Assembly: GCF_002257695.2 (NCBI RefSeq)
Contig: NZ_CP155571.1
Direction: 5' to 3' (one strand)
Source: Sporomusa acidovorans
GTDB taxonomy: Bacteria > Bacillota > Negativicutes > Sporomusales > Sporomusaceae
DNA: 64,000 nt
Positions 58,189 through 64,000 of this stretch are shown in pieces. A program made the translations under genes and the position numbers. Every line of letters begins with the position of its first letter. Position 1 is the first letter of the stretch. The notes below the pieces were generated by a model, which was not told the DNA's origin, ran no database searches, and worked only from the letters and a program-made list of their open reading frames with translations.

Positions 58189-58828
58189 GAACAACCTTGA
58201 ATTCTTGTTCTGCTGACATTTCTATTTCAACAGTCACGCCAAGAAAACGAAGTTTAATGTATTGGATAAGAGCGGCGTATTGTTGGGCGTAATTACTCTC
58301 ACCATGTGTCTTTTGTACGGCAGATTCAAATTCTTCTAATGAACCACGGAAGCAACCGCGAGTAATTTCAATGCCGGTTGTAGTTGTATAAGCAGTCAAC
58401 GTGCCAAACTCAGAACCGACCGAAGAAAACCATGCAATATGTTTACGAGAAAGTACCCGTGCATTACCGTATACCCAAGCATCACCGGATACCCAAGCAT
58501 TACCGTATACCTGAGCATCACCGGATACCCAAGCATCACCGGATACCTGAGCATTACCGGATACCTGAGCATCACCGGATACCTGAGCATTACCGTATAC
58601 CCGTGCATTACCGGATACCTGAGCATCACCGGATACCTGAGCATCACCGTATACCCAAGCATCACCGTATACCCAAGCATCACCGTACTGATCAATGTTT
58701 TCTTCCTTTTCAACAAAACCGCCAAGTTCACCAATTTCAACATCATTAAAAGAAATTAAGGCTTTAATGCGGAACAATGTCCGGCCAAATATTCTTATAG
58801 ACTCTCTCGTTAATTCAAACTTTTTCAT
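58181..58828 (-). CDS. Left-handed beta-helix protein with hexapeptide repeats
   Basis: 215 residues. After GGFVEKEENIDQ, thirteen hexapeptides of the form (Y/S)G(D/N)A(W/Q/R)V run from residue 48 to 125, which predicts a parallel beta-helix rod. A C-terminal domain (CFRGSLEEFESAVQKTHGES) follows. Proteins with the same cap and repeats are frequent in phages and gut bacteria, but their role is not known. The repeats are encoded by 18-bp tandem DNA repeats. Confidence 0.8.
   Translation of the reverse strand: MKKFELTRESIRIFGRTLFRIKALISFNDVEIGELGGFVEKEENIDQYGDAWVYGDAWVYGDAQVSGDAQVSGNARVYGNAQVSGDAQVSGNAQVSGDAWVSGDAQVYGNAWVSGDAWVYGNARVLSRKHIAWFSSVGSEFGTLTAYTTTTGIEITRGCFRGSLEEFESAVQKTHGESNYAQQYAALIQYIKLRFLGVTVEIEMSAEQEFKVVHD
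58454..58687 (-). repeat. 13 x 18-bp tandem repeat within the beta-helix gene
   Basis: Units read (minus) TA(T)/(TC)C GGT GAT/AAT GCT TGG/CAG/CGG GTA with only a few variable positions. The array keeps frame, so gain or loss of units would change helix length without breaking the gene. Confidence 0.85.
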
Positions 58829-58947
58829 ACTTTTTACACACTCCTTGTATAAGACGTATATTTTCCGGTTAAACTAAGTACACGGGTCAGACTGCCATTT
58901 TGACAGTTTCAAAATAATGTAATATACTAATGGTGATAATTTTTTCT

Positions 58948-59088
58948 TTAGCCGTTGTTGGTAGCAACGGTTTTTTCTTTTTCTGCGGCTAATAGCTCTA
59001 AATCCGCAATACTGAACAAATACCTTGTAAGTGTTATCCCATGTAAATCACCATCGTAAAGGAAACCGATTAAACTGTCATGTACCAA
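58948..59088 (-). CDS. Small early phage protein
   Basis: 46 residues from a TTG with AGGAGG 6 nt upstream: MVHDSLIGFLYDGDLHGITL then TRYLFSIADLELLAAEKE. Not recognised. It belongs to a run of very small early genes between the beta-helix protein and the XRE regulator. Confidence 0.55.
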   Translation of the reverse strand: MVHDSLIGFLYDGDLHGITLTRYLFSIADLELLAAEKEKTVATNNG

Positions 59089-59108
59089 TTTACTCCTCCT
59101 TTCTACGC

Positions 59109-59231
59109 CTATACACGGCGTTTTTCTTTTGTCCTGATATTAACTAGCTCAAAATACTCCCGCGCTTTACGTGGCATTGCCCCGGCGCAAATAACACCTA
59201 CTAAGACCAGTGCAATCAGGATAATATCCAA
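59109..59231 (-). CDS. Small membrane protein
   Basis: 40 residues from a TTG after GGGAGGTGA: MDIILIALVLVGVICAGAMP then a basic tail. One transmembrane helix. Function unknown. Confidence 0.55.
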   Translation of the reverse strand: MDIILIALVLVGVICAGAMPRKAREYFELVNIRTKEKRRV

Positions 59232-59236
59232 CCTGT

Positions 59237-59629
59237 TCACCTCCCTACATATTCATTGAATTTCTGAGTGGATATATAGTAAGACCATTTGGTACTTACT
59301 TTCACAGCGGAACCAAAGGGTAATACTCCTTGCTGCAAACCAAGCCTGACGAATTTATCTGACTTACCCATAATCCGGGCGGCTTCTTCAACCGTTAATT
59401 TTTTAACTGGTTGTTGAACTGGTTGATGTTCTTCATCCAAACCCATTAACCAAGCTTCTGTAACTTTCAAGGCTTCAGCAATTTTAGCAATATTTTTCTT
59501 GCTAGGCTCATTCTTACCGGAAAGATACTGACTTATGGATGCTTTACTCATGCCAGTTAGAGCAGATAAATCCGACTGATTAATTTGTTTTTCATCCATA
59601 GCGGTTTTCAACCTGATTGAAAAATTCAT
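59237..59629 (-). CDS. XRE regulator with C-terminal excisionase-like domain
   Basis: 130 residues. N-terminal HTH (NQSDLSALTGMSKASISQYL SGKNEPSKKN) plus a MerR/excisionase-like helix-turn-helix (LTVEEAARIMGKSDKFVRLG LQQG) that resembles Xis/HTH_17 domains. It may control early genes or assist excision. Confidence 0.8.
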   Translation of the reverse strand: MNFSIRLKTAMDEKQINQSDLSALTGMSKASISQYLSGKNEPSKKNIAKIAEALKVTEAWLMGLDEEHQPVQQPVKKLTVEEAARIMGKSDKFVRLGLQQGVLPFGSAVKVSTKWSYYISTQKFNEYVGR

Positions 59630-59799
59630 GCTTGCGTCACCTCATTATTTTGTTGTTGATACTTTTTAAGCAGGCCATGTTCTATAGTCATTTTTGCCAA
59701 ACAATGGGCAAGAGCTTCTAACGGATTATCACCGGGCGCATCGTAAGCATCAACAATTCTTGATTCTCCCGTTTTACGATTTATTGCAAATCTAATCAT
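59626..59799 (-). CDS. Small early phage protein
   Basis: 57 residues: MIRFAINRKTGESRIVDAYD then NPLEALAHCLAKMTIEHGLL. It overlaps the next start by 4 nt (ATGA). Not recognised. Confidence 0.55.
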   Translation of the reverse strand: MIRFAINRKTGESRIVDAYDAPGDNPLEALAHCLAKMTIEHGLLKKYQQQNNEVTQA

Positions 59800-59815
59800 T
59801 GTTTACTCGCCCCCC

Positions 59816-59992
59816 TTACATCTTTTTATAAACATTTAAACCAATTTTGCAATCAGTGCTACCAACAGTTTTATTACCTTCAGTAGTAGCAATCACAAAG
59901 GATTTACCGCTATTAGATGGCCCATAATTTTTAGATAAATCAACTTTAATAGTAAGAATGTTACCTTCAACCTGCATGTCAACGTTTTTCAT
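59816..59992 (-). CDS. Small conserved-looking phage protein
   Basis: 58 residues from the ATG with GCGAGGT upstream: KNVDMQVEGNILTIKVDLSK NYGPSNSGKSFVIATTEGN. The motif 'EGN.LTI.VDLS...G.S.SGKS..IA.TEGN' recurs in many bacterial small proteins as I remember them, but no function is known. Confidence 0.65.
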   Translation of the reverse strand: MKNVDMQVEGNILTIKVDLSKNYGPSNSGKSFVIATTEGNKTVGSTDCKIGLNVYKKM

Positions 59993-60011
59993 TTTCAATA
60001 CCTCGCTTTTA

Positions 60012-60731
60012 TTATTTTGAAATAAACATCCGATATTTCTTTCCATTGATTTTCTTACTAGCAACCTGAATATCCAAAATTGAAGTCACTTGCCTTGAGA
60101 AGTGAATATTATTAGTAGGGTTTAATCGCTCTGTTTTACAAAAATCCAGATAATCAGCATAAGCTTGATTAGTTGCTATTCCCAACACATTGTTTTCATC
60201 CAAGAATTTTAATATTGTTGTTCGCACTGCTGAATTATCAGTTGGATGATTGCAATGTTTAATTTTTTGATTATCATTTGGCTGTTCTATGCCGTCAAAA
60301 ATACCTGGATATTGAAGTTCCACTGCCTTTACAACATAAGGAAGGTTTGCTTTTGGTGCACTAGACAATGCCCTGATAATCTTATAAATCTGATTGAAGT
60401 TATTGTTTGTGACTGGGACATTCAATTGCTTTTCCATTTCATTAAAAGCTTGAATATATTTGATTTTCCATTGCATGGCCTCTGAACCGGTAAAACCCAT
60501 TGCCAACAAAGTAAACCCATCACGGTTCATAAGGTATTCGGGGTATTGTTGTTTATTTTGCGGATGTTCATAGATTGTTTCATAAAACATGGGGGTTGCG
60601 GAATTTCCCGCAGACCTCAAAATTTCTCGAACACTCTCTAATACATCCCTATGATTTTTACCGAAATTATCAGCCACTTGTCGACTAGACACTACAACTT
60701 GTCCATTATTTACTTGAACTAATTGATTCAA
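60012..60731 (-). CDS. Rha-family phage regulatory protein with D5-type C-terminal domain
   Basis: 239 residues. The N-terminal pRha domain shows QVVVSSRQVADNFGKNHRDV LESV and GFTLLAMGFTGSEAMQWKIK YIQAFNEME. The C-terminal 60 residues (NNIHFSRQVTSILDIQVASK KINGKKYRMF) match the winged-helix end of the phage primase at 49282. It lies directly after the Cro-like gene, overlapping by 4 nt. Rha proteins affect lysogeny/lytic decisions; the shared tail suggests a common DNA or protein target. Confidence 0.85.
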   Translation of the reverse strand: MNQLVQVNNGQVVVSSRQVADNFGKNHRDVLESVREILRSAGNSATPMFYETIYEHPQNKQQYPEYLMNRDGFTLLAMGFTGSEAMQWKIKYIQAFNEMEKQLNVPVTNNNFNQIYKIIRALSSAPKANLPYVVKAVELQYPGIFDGIEQPNDNQKIKHCNHPTDNSAVRTTILKFLDENNVLGIATNQAYADYLDFCKTERLNPTNNIHFSRQVTSILDIQVASKKINGKKYRMFISK

Positions 60732-60964
60732 TCCAATTCACCTTCGTTCTTACTACTTGTATTTCCGTCAATTACTTGTAAAAAATTTAAATCTAAGTCA
60801 AGGTAACGTGCTACTTTAATAATTGTATTGAGGCTTGGAGTATATCTTTCACCTTCAATATCAGCTATGTAGCTGCGGGATAAATTGGCTTTATCAGCAA
60901 GTTCTTGTTGGGTATACCCTTTCTCTTTCCTTTTTTCTCGTAATATTTTTCCAATTGATGGCAT
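60728..60964 (-). CDS. Cro-like XRE repressor
   Basis: 78 residues, single HTH (LREKRKEKGYTQQELADKAN LSRSYIADIEGERY). It is divergent from the CI-like gene across a multi-operator region and heads the early operon, the position of phage Cro. Confidence 0.88.
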   Translation of the reverse strand: MPSIGKILREKRKEKGYTQQELADKANLSRSYIADIEGERYTPSLNTIIKVARYLDLDLNFLQVIDGNTSSKNEGELD

Positions 60965-61192
60965 TCTCTCACCTCCTGTTTTATGCCTTGTATTTCCGTC
61001 TATCGTTATTATACGGTATATCCGTCATTCAGTAAATATGAAAATCAAAGGGTTTTAGACTTAAATTTAAGATTATCAAGCATTAGCTAGGTAATTCTCT
61101 ATTTTTCTAATTTTTACTTGTATTTCCGTCAAAATTAGTCTTGTATATTCGTCATTTTTTAATTATAATTAATTTAAGTCGGTATATACGAC
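60757..61192. promoter_or_regulatory. Lysogeny switch operators and divergent promoters
   Basis: Six related sites carry the core GTATWTNCGTC or its dyad: 60757-60769, 60988-61000, 61013-61026, 61118-61130, 61141-61153 and the near-palindrome GTCGGTATATACGAC at 61178-61192. The repressor promoter has TTGTAT (61141-61146), 17 bp, TATAAT (61164-61169). The early promoter on the minus strand has TTTACT (61031-61036), 17 bp, TATAAT (61008-61013). Operators overlap both promoters, and one lies inside the Cro gene. Confidence 0.8.
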
Positions 61193-61209
61193 ATTAGGAG
61201 GTAAGAAAA

Positions 61210-61707
61210 ATGCTAGGTCAACATATAAGAGAACTAAGAAAATCAATGAAATTAACTCAAGACGAATTAGCATTAAAAGCTAATATTTCACGTTCCTACC
61301 TTGCCGATGTAGAACGAAATAGATATAACCCAAGTATTAATACACTTGAAAGTATTGCAAAAGCATTGGGAATTACTTCTGCTGAAATTCTTGCACGGGA
61401 AAGCAAGCTTAATAAATGGGACGATAACTATAATAAAGATGGTAAATTAGCGAAAGAAGCTTCTGAAATTGAAAAGCAGACCAAAGACGGCCTGCCAGAA
61501 CTTACTTCTAAAGACGAACGGGAAATTGCACGTGACTTGGAAAAAATGCTTAAGGGTTTAGATAGCGAATCCGGTATGGCGGCATTTAATGAAGCGGAAG
61601 ACGAGGAAGACCGTGAACTATTAAAAGCAAGCTTAGAATATTCCATGCGCCTCGCTAAACAAATTGCAAAGAAAAAGTTCACTCCTAAAAAATACCGTAA
61701 GGAGTAG
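61210..61707 (+). CDS. CI-like phage repressor (XRE)
   Basis: 165 residues with GGAGG upstream. The N-terminal HTH (LRKSMKLTQDELALKANISR SYLADVERNRYNPS) closely resembles that of the Cro-like protein, so both should recognise the same operators. The C-terminal half is acidic and helical, without a LexA-type protease fold; inactivation is therefore likely by the ImmA protease encoded next. Confidence 0.9.
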   Translation: MLGQHIRELRKSMKLTQDELALKANISRSYLADVERNRYNPSINTLESIAKALGITSAEILARESKLNKWDDNYNKDGKLAKEASEIEKQTKDGLPELTSKDEREIARDLEKMLKGLDSESGMAAFNEAEDEEDRELLKASLEYSMRLAKQIAKKKFTPKKYRKE

Positions 61708-61711
61708 TTTC

Positions 61712-62161
61712 ATGGATATCAAAGAATTTGCTGAAGGAATGATGATAAAACATAAAACAAATAATCCATTCTTCATAGCAGATGAATTAGGCATCATCAT
61801 TGTATATCGCCGTATGAAAAATGTTTTAGGTTTCTTCAATATGTATAAACGTATTAAAATTATCCACCTCAATAATAGACTCTCTGAAAAATTAGAGACT
61901 TTTGTTTGCGCTCACGAATTATATCATGCCATTGAACATTATGATTTGAACACTCCTTTTTTAAAACGTAGTACCCTGTATTCCACTGATAAAATTGAGC
62001 GGCAGGCCAATATCTTTGCTGTAGAATTACTACTTAATGATGAACTACTGCGCGAATACCCTGAATGCAGTTTATATAATATAGCCAAATGCCTTGAAAT
62101 TCCCGGTAAACTTGTTGAGCTTAAAACACTTTCCAACTTGAACCGGAACATGAACCGCTAG
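61712..62161 (+). CDS. ImmA/IrrE family metallopeptidase
   Basis: 149 residues from the ATG with AAGGAG upstream. AHELYHAIEH carries the HExxH zinc site, and IERQANIFAVELLLNDELL matches the family's following E-containing helix. ImmA cleaves the neighbouring repressor during induction in ICEBs1-type systems. The last nine codons (SNLNRNMNR, stop at 62161) lie inside inverted-repeat copy B. Confidence 0.92.
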   Translation: MDIKEFAEGMMIKHKTNNPFFIADELGIIIVYRRMKNVLGFFNMYKRIKIIHLNNRLSEKLETFVCAHELYHAIEHYDLNTPFLKRSTLYSTDKIERQANIFAVELLLNDELLREYPECSLYNIAKCLEIPGKLVELKTLSNLNRNMNR

Positions 62162-62445
62162 AAATCCTTATTTCATGCGGATTCTGACTTGTTAACCATT
62201 CTCAGCGGTTCAAGTTAACAGAAATCAACTTGAACCGGTTGTAAGTTCCGTGGTTACTGGGTTTATGAGGTGCGGTTCAAGTTGGTTCAAGTTAAATATG
62301 ACATCTTTATATATTAAGGGAAAAATAATCGTTAAAATTTTATGATTCTCTAAAATAAAAGAATATAGTAGAAAATATAAGTTGAACTTGAACCGATGTT
62401 TGAAGAACGTAGACAGTACGGGGGTTTGAAGCGGTTCAAGTTGAC
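62134..62445 (-). repeat. 312-bp perfect inverted repeat, copy B
   Basis: Exact reverse complement of 47975-48286. It begins within the ImmA gene end and fills most of the 500-bp gap before the integrase. It carries the same CGGTTCAAGTT motifs; another single motif follows at 62463-62473. The rest of 62446-62660 holds a terminator and an inverted repeat before the integrase. Confidence 0.92.
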
Positions 62446-62533
62446 TAATGTTTGAAGGGGAGAACTTGAACCGGGATAAAGTTACTTTAGAGTCCTTATA
62501 TTTACTAGGCTTATAAGGATTTTAGATAAAAAA

Positions 62534-62567
62534 AATAACGCTTAGTGCGTCAACACTAAGCGTTATT
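62534..62567 (-). terminator. Hairpin with T run on the minus strand
   Basis: AATAACGCTTAGTG and CACTAAGCGTTATT form a 14-bp stem; the minus strand continues TTTTTTTATC. In the excised circular phage it could stop leftward transcripts that run past the integrase. Confidence 0.75.
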
Positions 62568-62580
62568 AAGTACAACTAAC

Positions 62581-62637
62581 CACGAAAGGGTCAATCGTAC
62601 AGCTACAATAATATTATATCCAATTGACCCTTTCGTG
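62581..62637 (+). promoter_or_regulatory. 15-bp inverted repeat before the integrase
   Basis: CACGAAAGGGTCAAT and ATTGACCCTTTCGTG are perfect inverted copies 27 bp apart, ending 24 bp before the integrase ATG. The AT-rich spacer (AATAATATTATAT) may hold the integrase -10. It could be an operator pair or part of an attachment site. Confidence 0.6.
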
Positions 62638-62660
62638 TATACGGAAGGATTGATAATAAA

Positions 62661-64000
62661 ATGAGTTTTCTAAAAGCTAAGTTAAGGGTTGTTTTGTATG
62701 CCCGTTATTCTTCAGATAATCAACGTGAAGAATCAATTACTGCCCAACTTAGGGCAGGTAGAGAGTATTGCAAACGCAAAGGTTATATCATTGTAAAAGA
62801 ATACATTGATGAAGCATTCACGGCCAGAACTGATAACAGACCTGCCTTTCAAGAAATGATGGCAGACGCTAAGAAAGGGGCATTTGACCTTATTATTTTT
62901 CATAAAATTGACAGAAATGCTAGAGATGAATACGACTATTATAGGTATAAAGCACAATTACAAAAGTTAGGCGTATCTTATGAATATGTTACTCAAAATA
63001 TAGATGATAGCCCAGAAGGTAATATGATGGAATCCATGCTTGTAGGCATGGCCGCTTATTATAGCCGTAATTTATCGAAGGAGGTAAAAAAAGGAATGCG
63101 AGAAAATGGCTTTCAAGCAAAACATAATGGTGGAAAACCACCACTTGGTTATGATGTAGACCATTCTACTCAAAAACTCGTTATAAACGAAGCAGAGGCT
63201 AATATAGTGCGGCTTATATTTGCTCGTAGAGCGTCAGGCATATCTTATGGAAAAATTATTGAAGAGTTAAATTCTTTGGGTTATAAAACTAAATTGGGTA
63301 ATCCTTTTGGCAAAAATAGTCTTCATGATTTATTAAAAAATAAAAAATATATAGGTACATATGTTTTTGGCAGGGTTTCAGGTGGTCATGACAAACCCCG
63401 TAATAGTCATAATGATTCTGATAGTAAAATTGAAAAGGCGAATACCATTCCTGCAATTATTTCTGAAGATATATTTTTACAGGTTCAAAACCGTATGAGT
63501 AAAGATAAACATGTTCCAGGTGTAGCAAAGGCCAAAGAAATTTATACTTTATCTGGATTAGTTTATTGTGAGTGTGGTGCTAAAATGGTTGGCAGTCGGG
63601 TTACTTCTCGTGGTAATGTATATTCCTATTATCGGTGCGATAAACAACAGCGTACTTTAAACAATTGCGGTGTAGGAAGAATAAAAAAAGCTGAATTAGA
63701 ACAAAAAGTATTAAACAAAATTGATACTGAAATATTATCACCTGAAGGAGTTATTCGTTTAATTAACTTATATAATAATTCAATTTCTGATTTGATGAAA
63801 CTAAGTACCGAACGGCTATCTCAACTTAAATCATTAAAAAAGGAATTAGAAGAAAAAATTAACAAATTATTGGATTTGGCAGAACAAACTACATTGGATG
63901 ATATACTCAAAGAACGATATAAAAATAGTGTGGCTCAATTAGAAACTACTAAAGAAGAAATTAAAAAAATTGAACAATCGTCTACTGTATTTTTAACAAA
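62661..64000 (+). CDS. int: Large serine recombinase, prophage integrase (incomplete at window end)
   Basis: 446 codons to the window edge. MSFLKAKLRVVLYARYSSDN has the catalytic serine at about residue 17; HKIDRNARD, the recombinase domain (PPLGYDVDHSTQKLVINEAE), a zinc-ribbon with CECGAKMVGS and CDKQQRTLNNCG, and a coiled coil (LKKELEEKINKLLDLAEQ) follow in order. GGAAGGA precedes the ATG. It runs off the window, so the right attachment site lies beyond 64000. Confidence 0.92.
   Translation, partial: MSFLKAKLRVVLYARYSSDNQREESITAQLRAGREYCKRKGYIIVKEYIDEAFTARTDNRPAFQEMMADAKKGAFDLIIFHKIDRNARDEYDYYRYKAQLQKLGVSYEYVTQNIDDSPEGNMMESMLVGMAAYYSRNLSKEVKKGMRENGFQAKHNGGKPPLGYDVDHSTQKLVINEAEANIVRLIFARRASGISYGKIIEELNSLGYKTKLGNPFGKNSLHDLLKNKKYIGTYVFGRVSGGHDKPRNSHNDSDSKIEKANTIPAIISEDIFLQVQNRMSKDKHVPGVAKAKEIYTLSGLVYCECGAKMVGSRVTSRGNVYSYYRCDKQQRTLNNCGVGRIKKAELEQKVLNKIDTEILSPEGVIRLINLYNNSISDLMKLSTERLSQLKSLKKELEEKINKLLDLAEQTTLDDILKERYKNSVAQLETTKEEIKKIEQSSTVFLT

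Noticed and set aside
58454..58687. Regular repeats resembling a CRISPR array
   Set aside because: Units are contiguous 18-mers in a protein-coding frame, without spacers or cas genes.
58384..58759. Long open frames with repeats on the plus strand and in other frames
   Set aside because: They are shadows created by the 18-bp tandem repeats of the beta-helix gene; no ribosome sites or independent sense.

Overview
The window looks like chromosome of a low-to-middle GC Bacillota. AGGAGG-type ribosome sites are common, TTG/GTG starts are frequent, and the prophage is PBSX/XkdX-like. The lipoate, ferredoxin and peroxide genes fit an anaerobe, possibly of the Sporomusaceae/Negativicutes, but this is inference from style and content, not from a marker gene.

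Region 1, about 1-9.5 kb, is host-like. It holds a decayed coding remnant, a GntR/FCD regulator, a thioredoxin-fold [2Fe-2S] ferredoxin, and a leftward cluster of an MFS anion symporter, a lipoate-protein ligase, a dihydrolipoyl dehydrogenase carrying its own lipoyl domain, and an OsmC-type peroxidase. Two paralogous cupins flank an HxlR regulator, and similar operator-like repeats lie in front of both the regulator and the second cupin. No 2-oxoacid dehydrogenase E1/E2 is present, so the lipoyl genes may instead serve OsmC.

Region 2, about 9.9-21.7 kb, is a decaying mobile element. A leftward operon (D5-type helicase, small proteins, RadC, large serine recombinase) is divergent from an ArgR-like regulator. 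Cargo includes an MNT/HEPN toxin-antitoxin pair, a frameshifted DUF2442 gene, a secreted protein, and an IS3 copy that has split a small gene. Copies of the 13-mer TTGGTGGAGGCGA lie near both ends and are candidate element boundaries.

Region 3, about 23.4 kb to beyond 64 kb (possibly from 21.8 kb), is a myovirus-type prophage. Read from right to left it runs: serine integrase, ImmA and a CI-like repressor, Cro/Rha, a replication and recombination module (SNF2 helicase, VRR-NUC, Cas4-like/Sak4 fusion, DUF669, family B polymerase, D5 primase), an ArpU/RinA-like late regulator, terminase, portal, MuF, capsid, sheath, tube, tail chaperone with a -1 frameshift, tape measure, baseplate, fibres, holin and amidase. 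Likely cargo cassettes sit inside the late region: 33.6-34.5 kb, 46.8-47.2 kb, and a reversed methyltransferase at 24.5 kb.

The most striking signal is a perfect 312-bp inverted repeat (47975-48286 and 62134-62445), rich in CGGTTCAAGTT motifs. It brackets exactly the lysogeny plus early/replication module (13.8 kb). It may be an inversion switch, a replication origin region, or both.
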